From: Bog-375 sp049587755
GTDB taxonomy: Bacteria > Acidobacteriota > Terriglobia > Bryobacterales > Bryobacteraceae
Assembly (NCBI GenBank): GCA_049587755.1
Contig: JBAVEN010000002.1
Span: 9,474-73,473 of the forward strand
Direction of reading: 5' to 3'
Length of the DNA: 64,000 nt
This document shows positions 44,467 to 53,782 of the stretch, in pieces (within the stretch, counting starts at the first letter, position 1; each line of letters begins with the position of its first letter). The notes beneath the pieces were generated by a model, which was not told the origin of the DNA, did no database searches, and saw nothing but the letters and a program-made list of their open reading frames with translations. The position numbers and the translations under genes are program-made.

Positions 44467-45729
44467 CTATTGGATGACCTCGCGGCCTATTGCCATATTC
44501 AACTGGCCGGCAGCGGTGAGGTACGATCCCACCAGGTTGATGTAAGCTACTTGGGTTGTGCGGTAGTCTCTTTGAGCATCCAGGTAATCGAGGAGCGCCG
44601 CCTGGCCCCGCTGGTAGGCAAACGACATGGTGTCGCGAATTCGCGAGGCTGTAGCCAGATAACCGTCTGCGCTTCGATAAGGCCGCAACAGATTCGCCGA
44701 GCTCAGCAGCGTGTAGTAAGCCGAATCGACATCGCTGAATACTTGCGCCGTCGCGGCGTCCCTTTGCCGCTCCGCATGGGAAATGTCGACTTGCGTGCGC
44801 TCCTTCTCGCCCTGGTTTTTATCGAAGATACGTAGCGGGATGTTGACGCTGAATCCGATGTAAGCCGCGATCGGAGGATTGCGCCCAAGGTCGACACCGA
44901 AGGTGGGATCCGTGGAACCGTTCGCAACGGCCAACTTGTGGTCTGTCTCGGCTTTGTCGATGGCCTCGATGGCCGCCTTCAAATCCGGCCTGGTGGCGAG
45001 CGCGGCGGCGCGGAACTCTTCGAGTGTCATAATCTGCTCCCTGAAATCGAACGGCCCGGTCACGTCGAATTGGTCCACCGGCGTCCGGTCGTTGAGTAGC
45101 GTCAACAAGGTTATTTTCGCGGTTCGGGCGTTGACGATAGCGGTTTGATAGTCGGATTCATATTGCGCGCGCTGCAGAACCAGCCGGTCCAAATCGACAC
45201 GCGCAATATCGCCGGATTGGAAACGCGCGCGGTTAATCGACAGCTCTTTCTCGAAGTAATCCAGGTTCTCCTTGGCATTCGCCAGCAGGGCCTTGGCCTG
45301 CAGGACCTCGACGAAGGCGCTGCGCAAACTGAAAAGCAGCGAGCGTTCCAGATCCAGTTGCTGCGATTCGGCGATGGCGGTGCCCTTCTGCGCGCTTTCC
45401 AGCCGAAGCTCACGCTTGTGCTGCCGCTCGTGCAGATAGTCGAAAGCGATGAGTGGAAAAGCGTAGCCAAACGGACGATAGGGATTGCCGGTGAAAGGGT
45501 CCAACTGGTCCAGACCGGCAGTGAGGTTCGGATTGGGCCGCAAATTGGCCGTCACCTCCTGCGCCTTGGATTCCTGGATATTAAGTTGGCCGGCGCGCAG
45601 GTTGGGGTTGTCCGCCTCAAACTTGGCTTTCACCTGCTGCCATGTCAAAGGGGTCTGTGCGAGTGCGCCGGGGCACAAACACACGCCTGCTAACAAGCCG
45701 ATTGGTAAATGCCGGATGAATCGCCGCAT
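44467..45729 (-). CDS. TolC-family outer membrane efflux protein (CzcC/CusC-like)
   Basis: A 420-residue outer-membrane channel of a tripartite efflux pump. The signal peptide (RRFIRHLPIGLLAGVCLCPG) is followed by two OEP repeats with long helices, e.g. LANAKENLDYFEKELSINRA and ATRPDLKAAIEAIDKAETD. The start ATG 45729 has GAGGAG 6 bases upstream; a TTG start further up is less likely. It is the last gene of the RND operon, 11 bases after the pump gene. Confidence 0.9.
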   Translation of the reverse strand: MRRFIRHLPIGLLAGVCLCPGALAQTPLTWQQVKAKFEADNPNLRAGQLNIQESKAQEVTANLRPNPNLTAGLDQLDPFTGNPYRPFGYAFPLIAFDYLHERQHKRELRLESAQKGTAIAESQQLDLERSLLFSLRSAFVEVLQAKALLANAKENLDYFEKELSINRARFQSGDIARVDLDRLVLQRAQYESDYQTAIVNARTAKITLLTLLNDRTPVDQFDVTGPFDFREQIMTLEEFRAAALATRPDLKAAIEAIDKAETDHKLAVANGSTDPTFGVDLGRNPPIAAYIGFSVNIPLRIFDKNQGEKERTQVDISHAERQRDAATAQVFSDVDSAYYTLLSSANLLRPYRSADGYLATASRIRDTMSFAYQRGQAALLDYLDAQRDYRTTQVAYINLVGSYLTAAGQLNMAIGREVIQ

Positions 45730-45752
45730 GTTACTCCTCAAACCTGAATTTC

Positions 45753-48700
45753 TTAAACCTGTAAAGTGTCGCCGTCCCGTGCAGTCAGCGCGTAGAGCAC
45801 GGGCGAAAGGAAGATCGACAGGAAAAGCCGGGAAGCCAGGCCGGCCACGATCACGATGGCGAACGGCTTCTGCGAGTCGCTGCCGATTCCCGTGGAGAGG
45901 GCCGCGGGCAACAAGCCGAAACAGGCCACCAGAGCAGTCATCATGATCGGCCGCAGCCGCAGCAACGACGCTTCCAGCGTAGCCGTCATGATGTCTTTGC
46001 CTTCCAGGCGCAGTTTGTTGATGAACGAGTAGAGAATCACGCTAGTCTGCACGGCGACTCCCATCAACGCCACGAAACCTAACATCGATGAGACGCTGAA
46101 GTTGGTGTGCGTAATCCGCAGCGCCAGCAATCCGCCGACCGGCTCGGTCACCATCACGCTGAAGAAGATGATGAGCGGGAACTTCAAGTTCCCGTACAGG
46201 GCGAACAGGATTAGCATGATCACAATCGCGGTCAGCGGCAAGATCACCTTCATCTGCTCCCGTGACGAAAGATACTCCTGGTATTCCCCGCCCCAGTCGA
46301 AGCGGTAGCCGATGGGAAGCTGGACCGCCCGGCCGACTTTCTCGCGAGCTTCGTTGACGGCGCCGGCCAGGTCGCGGCCTTCCACGCTGAACTGCACTCC
46401 GATGAAGCGCGAATTCGCTTCGCGATAAATGAACGAGGCGCCGCTTTTCACCCTGATATCGCAGAACTGGCTGAGCGGCAGATACTGGCCGTCAGGCGTG
46501 GCGATGAGCAGGTTCCTGATGGCGTTTTCGTCGCTGCGGTACTGTTCTTGCATGCGGACGACCAGATCGAACTGGCGCTCGCCTTGAATCACTTGAGTCG
46601 CGGCCGAACCGCCAATGGCGGTTCCCACCAGCGTGTTGACGTCGCTCACATTGATGCCGTAGCGAGCGAGCTTGGCGCGGTCCGGGGTAATCACCAGGCT
46701 CGGTTGGCCCAGTTCCCGCACCACCGTGATTTCGTTGATGCCGGGAACCTTGTTGAGGATGTTCCTGACCTGGACGGCCTTGTCTTCCAGCGTAGCCAGG
46801 TCCGGCCCGAAAATCTTCACCGCCAGGGAGCTCTTCAATCCGGTTTCGGCTTCGTCCACCGCGTCCTCGGCCGGCTGCGTGTAGTTGAAGATGATACCGG
46901 GAAATGCCGCCAGCTTGTGTTGGATGGCTTCAATCAATTGTGGCTTGATGCGGATGCTGCCCTGCTTCCAGGCGCTGTCGTTGTAAGGTTTCAGGCCAAC
47001 ATAGAATTCGTTGTTGAAGAAGCCGGTGGGGTCGGTGCCGTCGTCTGGACGGCCCAGCTCATTGGCCACGGTTGTCACCTGCGGGAAGCTCGAGAGAATG
47101 TCGCGAATCTGCGGAGACAGCTTGGCAGCCTCTTCGAAGGAAATGGTGTAGGGCGTGGTGGCACGCACCCACAGCGCCCCCTCGTCCAGGTGGGGCATGA
47201 ACTCGCCGCCAATGAAGGGAATCAGGAGCAGCGAAGCGCCGAAGATCCCCAGGATGACCGTCACCGTGATCAGCCGGTTGCGCAGGCACCAGCCAAGTAT
47301 GGCGCCGTACTTGTCGCGAACCCATTCGTAGAAACGCGCCCGCGGTTCGTGCACGTGCCTGCGCAAAAAGAAGACGCACAGCACCGGAAGCAGGGTCAGC
47401 GTGCACAGCAGCGAGCCGAGCAGCGCGAACGACATGGTGGCCGCCATCGGCTGGAAGAGGCGGCCGGAAGCTCCCACGAGGGCGTAGATCGGCAGATACG
47501 CGGCGATGATCACCGCGATCGCGTAGAAGATGGGCCGCTCGACATCGTGCGCCGCGGCGCGGATCACATCGAGAAAGTTGTACTCCGTGCCGTAGCGGGC
47601 CGCTAGTTCGCGGAAGATATTCTCCACCATGACCACTGAACCATCCACGATGATGCCGAAGTCGATGGCGCCGATCGAAAGCAGATTCGCGGGGATATGC
47701 CGCCAGTCCAGGCAGATGAAGGAGAACATCAGCGCGAACGGGATGGTGACGGCGACGATCAGAGCCGTCCGTGTGCTGAACAGAAAAAGGCCAAGAATGA
47801 TCAACACCAACACCATGCCGCGGAGAAGGTTGTCTTCCACCGTTTTGGTGGTCTCCTCGATCAGCCCCTGGCGGTCGTAGTACGGGACCACCTTCACGTC
47901 CGGCGGCAGCACGTGATCGTTGAGCTCCTTGGTCATGGCTTCCACGCGCCGCAGAATGACCTGGGCCTGCTCACCGACGCGCATCAGGATGACACCTTCC
48001 ACCGCTTCGTCCTGCTTCATGTATCCGAACTGGCCGAGCCGCGGCGCGTGGCCGATTTCCACCTTGGCGATATCCTTCACATAAACCGGAATCCCGTTTT
48101 TCTCCTGCAAAACGATGTTCCCGATATCCGCCGTGTCGCGCACCAAGCCCAATCCACGGACGTAATAAAACTGGCCGCCCAGGGAATAGAAGCCGCCACC
48201 CGCATTGGCATTGTTGTTGGCCAGTTGTTGCGTGACTTGCGGGACGGTCACACCATAGGAGAACAGCTTGTTGGGATCGAGCAGCACCTGATACTGCATG
48301 GTGGTGCCGCCGAAACCCGAATCGTCGGCGACGCCCTGAATGGAGCGATAGTGCCGCTCCAGCACCCAATCTTCGATCACCTTCAGATCCTGCGGCGAAC
48401 GGTCGGGGCTCTGCAAAACATAGCGGTAGATCAGGCCGCTGGGGCTGAACAGCGGCGAGATGGTGGGCTGCGTGCCTGAGGGCACCGTGGCGTCTCCCAT
48501 GCGCTCGAATGCCTGTTCGCGCACGAAGTACGGGTCGGCGCCGTACTGGAAATTCATCTCGATAGCGGAAAGGCCGTAGAGCGAAATCGAGCGCAGCGCG
48601 TCCAGCCGCGGAATGCCGTTCATCTCAATTTCGAGCGGAATGGTGACCAGACGCTCGACTTCCTCCGCCGCGTGGCCGGGCCACTGGGTGATGATTTCCA

Positions 48701-48839
48701 CGTGCGGCGGCGAAAGATCCGGGTAAGCGTCAATCGGCAGGTTCAGGAAGGAGAACGCGCCCCAAATCATCAGGGCCAGCGAAGCCGTCACAATCAGAAA
48801 GCGCTGCTGGAGGGCGAAGGAGACGATTCTTGCGATCAT
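45753..48839 (-). CDS. Heavy-metal efflux RND transporter (CzcA/CusA family)
   Basis: A 1028-residue inner-membrane proton/metal antiporter. The N terminus IVSFALQQRFLIVTASLALM and the twelve-helix RND layout are clear. Helix 4 contains AIDFGIIVDGSVVMVEN (391-407; Asp393, Asp399), the HME-RND proton-relay motif. Metal could be Cu/Ag or Zn/Co/Cd; the methionine stepping stones of CusA are not obvious to me, so specificity is open. Adaptor gene upstream and TolC gene downstream complete the pump. Confidence 0.94.
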   Translation of the reverse strand: MIARIVSFALQQRFLIVTASLALMIWGAFSFLNLPIDAYPDLSPPHVEIITQWPGHAAEEVERLVTIPLEIEMNGIPRLDALRSISLYGLSAIEMNFQYGADPYFVREQAFERMGDATVPSGTQPTISPLFSPSGLIYRYVLQSPDRSPQDLKVIEDWVLERHYRSIQGVADDSGFGGTTMQYQVLLDPNKLFSYGVTVPQVTQQLANNNANAGGGFYSLGGQFYYVRGLGLVRDTADIGNIVLQEKNGIPVYVKDIAKVEIGHAPRLGQFGYMKQDEAVEGVILMRVGEQAQVILRRVEAMTKELNDHVLPPDVKVVPYYDRQGLIEETTKTVEDNLLRGMVLVLIILGLFLFSTRTALIVAVTIPFALMFSFICLDWRHIPANLLSIGAIDFGIIVDGSVVMVENIFRELAARYGTEYNFLDVIRAAAHDVERPIFYAIAVIIAAYLPIYALVGASGRLFQPMAATMSFALLGSLLCTLTLLPVLCVFFLRRHVHEPRARFYEWVRDKYGAILGWCLRNRLITVTVILGIFGASLLLIPFIGGEFMPHLDEGALWVRATTPYTISFEEAAKLSPQIRDILSSFPQVTTVANELGRPDDGTDPTGFFNNEFYVGLKPYNDSAWKQGSIRIKPQLIEAIQHKLAAFPGIIFNYTQPAEDAVDEAETGLKSSLAVKIFGPDLATLEDKAVQVRNILNKVPGINEITVVRELGQPSLVITPDRAKLARYGINVSDVNTLVGTAIGGSAATQVIQGERQFDLVVRMQEQYRSDENAIRNLLIATPDGQYLPLSQFCDIRVKSGASFIYREANSRFIGVQFSVEGRDLAGAVNEAREKVGRAVQLPIGYRFDWGGEYQEYLSSREQMKVILPLTAIVIMLILFALYGNLKFPLIIFFSVMVTEPVGGLLALRITHTNFSVSSMLGFVALMGVAVQTSVILYSFINKLRLEGKDIMTATLEASLLRLRPIMMTALVACFGLLPAALSTGIGSDSQKPFAIVIVAGLASRLFLSIFLSPVLYALTARDGDTLQV

Positions 48840-48852
48840 GCCGTGAGCGCCT

Positions 48853-50043
48853 CTATTGAATGGCGTTGGCGAACTGGAGGAAGAGACTGCCGTCGCTCAC
48901 AATGGTCTCCCCCTCCTGCAAACCACTGGTAATGGCGAAGAGTCCGTTCTGCTGCGCCCCGGTTGCGACCGAACGCTGAGCGAACTTGCCGGGTTCGACC
49001 TGGACGTACACGATCGGCTCGTTCTTGTCGTCGCGCAAGACAGCGGCCACGGGGACCACCACGATGTTGTTCTGGGTGCTGGTATGAATTACCGCGTCGA
49101 CGAACATATCCTTCTTCAGCAGGCCGCCCGGATTGGCCGTGACGATGCGGACGGGCGTGGTGCGGGTGTTGGGATCCACGAAGGACCCGATGTAAGCAAT
49201 CGTGCCATGGAAGCTGCGGTTCAAGGACGGATTCGTCTCCTCGACTGGATCGCCGTTCCTTACCGACGGCAGGTCGCGGTCGAAAATGTGGCCCTGGACC
49301 CAGACGGTGGAGGTTTCGCTGATCTGGAAGCAAACGGTTTGCCCTGCCTGGATCAGCATGCCGGGCGAAATGAGTTTTTGCACGATCACTCCGGAGATGG
49401 GAGACCGGACGGCCAGTTCGGTATTGATGGATGCGCCTTGCCTCTCCGCCTGATCGATCTCCTGAGCGGTGATGCCGAAGATTCGCAGTGGCTGCAGGCT
49501 GTTCTGAACGTCGGTTGCAGCGTCGTTGTAGTCCGCCAGGCTGCTTTCGTAGTCCTTGGTGGCGACCGCGCCGCGGTCCAGCATTACCTTCATGCGGTCG
49601 ACGATGGTTTTGTTGAATCGCTCGCGGTTGCGTGCCTTGCGATAGGTGGCGATGGCATTGGCGACATCGGGACTGGACACATAGAGCAGCGGCTGGCCCT
49701 TTTGCACCGGCGTGCCGACGTCCACCAGAATTCGCGTGATGGGTCCGTTCACCTGGGTGATGGCCTGCGTCGTGTGGTCCTGGTCCCAATCCACCGTGCC
49801 AGTGGTGTGGATCGCAACTCCCCAGGAGGTCTTCGCCACCTGAGCGATTTTCAGATGAGCCAACTGGTCCGGCGGAACGGTGAAAAGGCCGGCGGTGGCG
49901 TTGGACTGGTCCGCGGGTTCGCTTTCGACCCTTTTCAACTGTCCGCACGCCGATTGCGATAGCCCCAGCGCCGCCACGAGAACTGCGGGGGTACACGCGG
50001 CAATTCGGAACCGCCGCATGCCAATGCTTGATGCTGTCTGCAT
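48853..50043 (-). CDS. RND efflux membrane fusion protein (CzcB/CusB-like)
   Basis: The 396-residue periplasmic adaptor. The N terminus has a hydrophobic segment ending LSQSACGQL, probably a lipoprotein site. The usual barrel-sandwich order follows: TGTVDWDQDHTTQAITQVNG, GQPLLYVSSPDV, a helical hairpin (about 130-190), then RSPISGVIVQKLISPGMLI and C-terminal strands. The start ATG 50043 has AGGAGAAGAG about 9 bases upstream. It starts the core of the operon, behind the small His/Cys-rich protein gene. Confidence 0.92.
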   Translation of the reverse strand: MQTASSIGMRRFRIAACTPAVLVAALGLSQSACGQLKRVESEPADQSNATAGLFTVPPDQLAHLKIAQVAKTSWGVAIHTTGTVDWDQDHTTQAITQVNGPITRILVDVGTPVQKGQPLLYVSSPDVANAIATYRKARNRERFNKTIVDRMKVMLDRGAVATKDYESSLADYNDAATDVQNSLQPLRIFGITAQEIDQAERQGASINTELAVRSPISGVIVQKLISPGMLIQAGQTVCFQISETSTVWVQGHIFDRDLPSVRNGDPVEETNPSLNRSFHGTIAYIGSFVDPNTRTTPVRIVTANPGGLLKKDMFVDAVIHTSTQNNIVVVPVAAVLRDDKNEPIVYVQVEPGKFAQRSVATGAQQNGLFAITSGLQEGETIVSDGSLFLQFANAIQ

Positions 50044-50133
50044 GGCTGAACTCTTCTCCTGATTCCAGTTAGAAAACAATACGATCCGGCACCGGGCAAA
50101 CGGTGCCAGGCCGTCAGAACGACAGTAAAGGAG

Positions 50134-50400
50134 TTACGCGGCAGGAGGAGCCCGTGAAGAGCTCGTGTTCAGCAGTACTTCGTGGAAAGGCTGAAGATCC
50201 GGCACGGGCGCCAGCCAAGTCACCAGGAAAACGGGCGTCACCCCTGCCGGAACGATAGTCCGCAGGAAGGGCAGCGAGCCCACGTGGCACAACAGGCAGC
50301 AATGGCCAGGCGCATGGTGTGATTCGTGTCCCGAGGCAAGCGCGAAAGACTGGACCGCGACGATCAGACACAGCAACAGGAGCACGAGCAGTTTTCTCAT
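50134..50400 (-). CDS. Small exported His/Cys-rich protein of the metal efflux locus
   Basis: An 88-residue protein with a signal peptide (MRKLLVLLLLCLIVAVQSFA). Just after it comes a dense metal-ligand cluster, GHESHHAPGHCCLLCHVG (five His, three Cys). It is 90 bases upstream of the adaptor gene in the same direction. Small DUF2946-like proteins of this kind accompany metal efflux systems; it could bind a periplasmic metal or act as a sensor or chaperone. GTG 50409 is an alternative start. Confidence 0.75.
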   Translation of the reverse strand: MRKLLVLLLLCLIVAVQSFALASGHESHHAPGHCCLLCHVGSLPFLRTIVPAGVTPVFLVTWLAPVPDLQPFHEVLLNTSSSRAPPAA

Positions 50401-51359
50401 GAAGAGCACCCGTGGCGTGCCGTGTTGGCTGGCTTGCCGTCACGAAGCTGAGGCACACGAATAGTATAGTGACGTACTTCGATCCGCCCAGGTTACCAGA
50501 AAAACCGCGGCGCGTTTTGGGGGACACGAGCGGTTTTCGGCTGACCCGTGATCCGTGTCATGAGCTGGCCGCCCTTCACAGACGCCTCCCACCGTCAGGG
50601 GGTCCAATCCAAGCGTTGCTTTAGTGGCCAGCCGCCCGCGCGTTTTGCGGGGCCCTTCTTCGGGCGCGGTAGCGGCCCGGCATGGTATCGCGCGGGCGAC
50701 GGTGTTGGTACACTTGATCTGGGAGGCCGCGGCGCACTGTCGACCGCAAGTCTGACGCGTGGCTAACGTCCCCGGCGGGATTGCCACAGATCCTCAGACC
50801 TGGAGAACGTGTCGGCCATCGCTTCTGCGACCTCCCCGCGCCCCGGAAAAGCAGCTCGGCGCCGCCCATCCTTGTCCCCCATACGAGCACCTCGCGGCGT
50901 AAAGATCGCGGTTCGCCTGAGCCGCTCGTTATACTGATTAAAAAGCTGACAAGGCTGCGGGAGGTGCGAGTGTGTAGTTATGCACTAATGTCTGTTCGCA
51001 GAGTGTTACTGCCACATGTCCTATGTGATCATACGGCACTCTTTCTTGCGCGCCTTGAAAAGGGAGAGATGCTACCTCGCACTCTATTAGTTCCTGACTC
51101 ATGCCAATAAATGATATCCGATACTTATTTGGCTGAGATTAAGACGGTGTTATGATTGTCTTTACAGGCGCGGCGGCAGACGGCCAGCGCCGCGGGGGAA
51201 CTCTTCGATCCGCTTGAGTCACGCGTAGAGAGGTTTTGGCGTGCTGTTGCCGGGAACCGGTGATCGAGTATTTCTAAAGAATCAGTTTAGCGAAAATGCG
51301 GCGCAGGCCTGGGCCCGACGCCGCTATACTCCTCTCTTCACATACTTGCAGGAGAGTGT
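50401..51359. other. Long intergenic region without a supported gene
   Basis: A 960-base region. AGTATA at 50463-50468 reads TATACT on the minus strand and could be a -10 box for the metal efflux operon; no good -35 is seen. 50500-50900 is GC-rich with several short hairpins (e.g. GGGGCCCTTCTTCGGGCGC). 50930-51165 is noticeably AT-richer than the rest and holds short frames only (50781-51110 has no recognised family). 51165-51300 returns to high GC. It may contain a decayed insertion. Confidence 0.5.
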
Positions 51360-52964
51360 ATGCTCACCGAAAACAGATTGCGCCGGGAGTTTCTGAAGCG
51401 TGCCGGGACAGGTTTGGCCGGCACCGCACTCGCCGTTCAGGCGGGCCAGGGTACTGCCGGGGCAGCGGAAACGGCGCAGAAGGCCGGGATCTTCGACGTG
51501 CGGACATTTGGGGCGTTGGGCGACGGCAAGTCGCTCGACACCGAGGCCGTTAACAAGGCCATCGGCGCTGCTGCCGCGGCGGGAGGCGGAACCGTGTTGT
51601 TCCCCGCAGGCAGTTACTTATGCCGCTCGATTCACCTGACCAGCAACGTGGACCTGTATCTCGATCAAGGTTCCACCATCGTGGCGGCCGACACGGCGGC
51701 GCCCGGAGAGAGCGGCGGCTACGACGCGGCGGAGCCGAACCAGTGGAGTGAATACCAGGACTTCGGCCATAGCCACTGGCACAACAGCCTGCTGTGGGGC
51801 GAAGGAATCGGGAACCTCGCCATCCTCGGACCCGGACTCATCTGGGGAAAGGGTCTCAGCCGGGGACACGGGCCGGGTCCGGTTGCGGAACACCCCGGAG
51901 TGGGCAACAAGAGCATCAGTCTCAAGAACTGCCACAACGTGCTGCTGCGCGACTTCTCCATCCTCCACGGAGGGCACTTCGGCATTCTGGCGACCGGAGT
52001 CGATAATCTCACCATCGACAACCTGCGCATCGACACCAACCGCGACGGAATGGATGTCGATTGCTGCCACAACGTGCGCATCTCCAATTGTTATGTCAAC
52101 TCTCCCTGGGACGACGGCATCTGCCTGAAAAGCTGCTATGCGCTTGGCTGGGCCAAGCCCACTGAGTTTGTCACCATCACCAATTGCTATGTCAGCGGAT
52201 GCTTTGAAGAAGGCACGCTGCTCGACGGCACTTACAAGCACTTTGCCCCGGGCACGCGCGTTCCCCACACCGGGCGAATCAAGTTCGGCACCGAATCCAA
52301 TGGCGGCTTTCGCAACATCACCGTCTCCAACTGTGTTTTCGAGGGTTGCCAGGGGCTGGCTCTGGAATCCGTCGATGGCGCGCTGCTGGAAGACGTAACC
52401 GTTACCAACATTTCCATGCGCGACATCGCCAGTGCGCCCATCTTCCTGCGTCTGGGAAGCCGCATGCGCGGTCCGGCGGGCACGCCCGTGGGTACGCTGA
52501 AACGTGTCATCATCAGCAACCTGGTCTGTTCCAACTCCGCCTCCCGGCTGGGCTCCATCATCAGCGGGATTCCGGGCCACGCCGTGGAGGATGTCACCAT
52601 CAGCCATGTGCAAATATGGCACCAGGGCGGCGGCACGAAGGAGCAGGCGGCCATCAAGCCGCCCGAAAAAGAGACCGGCTATCCGGAGCCGAGCATGTTC
52701 GGGGGCATGCCCGCCCAGGGATTCTATATCCGCCATGTCAACGGCATCCGCTTCGACAACGTCGAGATTGTCGCCGAGAAGCCGGACCTGCGTCCGGCGT
52801 TTGTGCTGGACGACGTGCGCGACGCCGACTTCTTCCGCATCCGCGCGCCGCGCGAAGCAGATACACCCATCTTCGCCTTGCACGATGTCGCGGATTTTGC
52901 GGTCCATATGAGCCGCTCGGTGCCGGATACCCAACTGGCGAAGACGGAGCAGACGACCCTGTAG
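51360..52964 (+). CDS. Tat-exported GH28 (polygalacturonase-like) enzyme
   Basis: A 534-residue right-handed beta-helix enzyme. The N terminus RREFLKRAG is a Tat motif, so it is exported folded. FDVRTFGALGDGKSLDT opens the pectate-lyase/GH28 fold. The GH28 catalytic region is seen as DTNRDGMDVD (about 225-234), then SPWDDGICLKS (Asp pair 251-252), and later RIKFGTESNGG. The classical NTDGxD is NRDGMD here. The substrate is probably a galacturonan or related pectin side chain. Ribosome site GGAGAG lies close before ATG. Confidence 0.9.
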   Translation: MLTENRLRREFLKRAGTGLAGTALAVQAGQGTAGAAETAQKAGIFDVRTFGALGDGKSLDTEAVNKAIGAAAAAGGGTVLFPAGSYLCRSIHLTSNVDLYLDQGSTIVAADTAAPGESGGYDAAEPNQWSEYQDFGHSHWHNSLLWGEGIGNLAILGPGLIWGKGLSRGHGPGPVAEHPGVGNKSISLKNCHNVLLRDFSILHGGHFGILATGVDNLTIDNLRIDTNRDGMDVDCCHNVRISNCYVNSPWDDGICLKSCYALGWAKPTEFVTITNCYVSGCFEEGTLLDGTYKHFAPGTRVPHTGRIKFGTESNGGFRNITVSNCVFEGCQGLALESVDGALLEDVTVTNISMRDIASAPIFLRLGSRMRGPAGTPVGTLKRVIISNLVCSNSASRLGSIISGIPGHAVEDVTISHVQIWHQGGGTKEQAAIKPPEKETGYPEPSMFGGMPAQGFYIRHVNGIRFDNVEIVAEKPDLRPAFVLDDVRDADFFRIRAPREADTPIFALHDVADFAVHMSRSVPDTQLAKTEQTTL

Positions 52965-53034
52965 AGGCAGCTCCCGGCGGCCGGTGCTTTCCCGGACCCA
53001 TCCGCCCGGCGGGCGCGGACCGCGCTTGCCCCGC

Positions 53035-53775
53035 TTATTCGAGCGATCGCAGCTTCAGGTCGAAGATGTTGTAGGGCTGCGCTCCCACCACCAGATCGCC
53101 GTTCACGCCTTCCGGGGTGCTCTTGCCGAGCACGAAGGCGGGAGTGCCGTCGGCGCCGATGCGCATGGCTTCCATCAGGTCGGCCTCGATTTCGCTCTTG
53201 TGTTTTTCGGCCACCACGCAGACGCGAAACGCCGTCACGTCCAGCTTGAGGGACTCTGCGTCGGCAAGCAGGCTCTCCAGGTCCAACTTGTCGGGTTGAT
53301 TGCCAATCACGTCGCGCAGTTTCCAGAACTGTCCCTGGTCGGCGGCGCAGCGTGCGGCTTCGGCGGCGCGCATGGCGTTGGGGTGCATGGAATCGAGCGG
53401 CAAGTCGCGGCTGTAGAACCGGACCTTTCCGGTGTCGATGTAGTTCTTCTTAAGCTCGGCGAAGGTCTGCGTGTAAAACTGCCGGCAGAAGGGGCACTGG
53501 TAGTCGGTGAACTCCACCATCGTGATGGGCGCGTTCTTGTCGCCCAGCACCGGCGCGCCCTCCAGGTTCATCTTGATCTTGGCCGGCGGGCCGGCGGGCT
53601 GTTGCTGCTGCTGCCGTTCCAGCAACTGCCGGATCTGCCGCAGTTCCTGCAAAATCTGGTCGGCTTGTTGGCGGGTGATGCCCTGTTCCTGGGTGGCGCC
53701 GGCAGCAACCTGCGCACGCGCCCCCGGGATCAGCGCCAGCGCGGCGCATGTCGCAATTCCTAAAATGCTTCTCAT
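53035..53775 (-). CDS. DsbA-family thioredoxin-fold protein
   Basis: A 246-residue exported protein (signal MRSILGIATCAALALIPGARA). A helical, Gln-rich stretch (about 34-60, with five consecutive Gln) leads to the thioredoxin fold. VEFTDYQCPFCRQFY contains the redox motif CPFC (Cys94, Cys97), and GADGTPAFVLG has the cis-Pro. It resembles DsbA-like oxidoreductases with an N-terminal extension, as in Acidobacteria. It acts on periplasmic disulfides (inference). It follows the methyltransferase gene in the same direction with only 7 bases between. Confidence 0.9.
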   Translation of the reverse strand: MRSILGIATCAALALIPGARAQVAAGATQEQGITRQQADQILQELRQIRQLLERQQQQQPAGPPAKIKMNLEGAPVLGDKNAPITMVEFTDYQCPFCRQFYTQTFAELKKNYIDTGKVRFYSRDLPLDSMHPNAMRAAEAARCAADQGQFWKLRDVIGNQPDKLDLESLLADAESLKLDVTAFRVCVVAEKHKSEIEADLMEAMRIGADGTPAFVLGKSTPEGVNGDLVVGAQPYNIFDLKLRSLE

Positions 53776-53782
53776 TCGGTTC

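Noticed and set aside
50781..51110. 109-codon plus-strand frame
   Set aside because: No ribosome site, no recognisable family, and it crosses the border between GC-rich and AT-rich parts.
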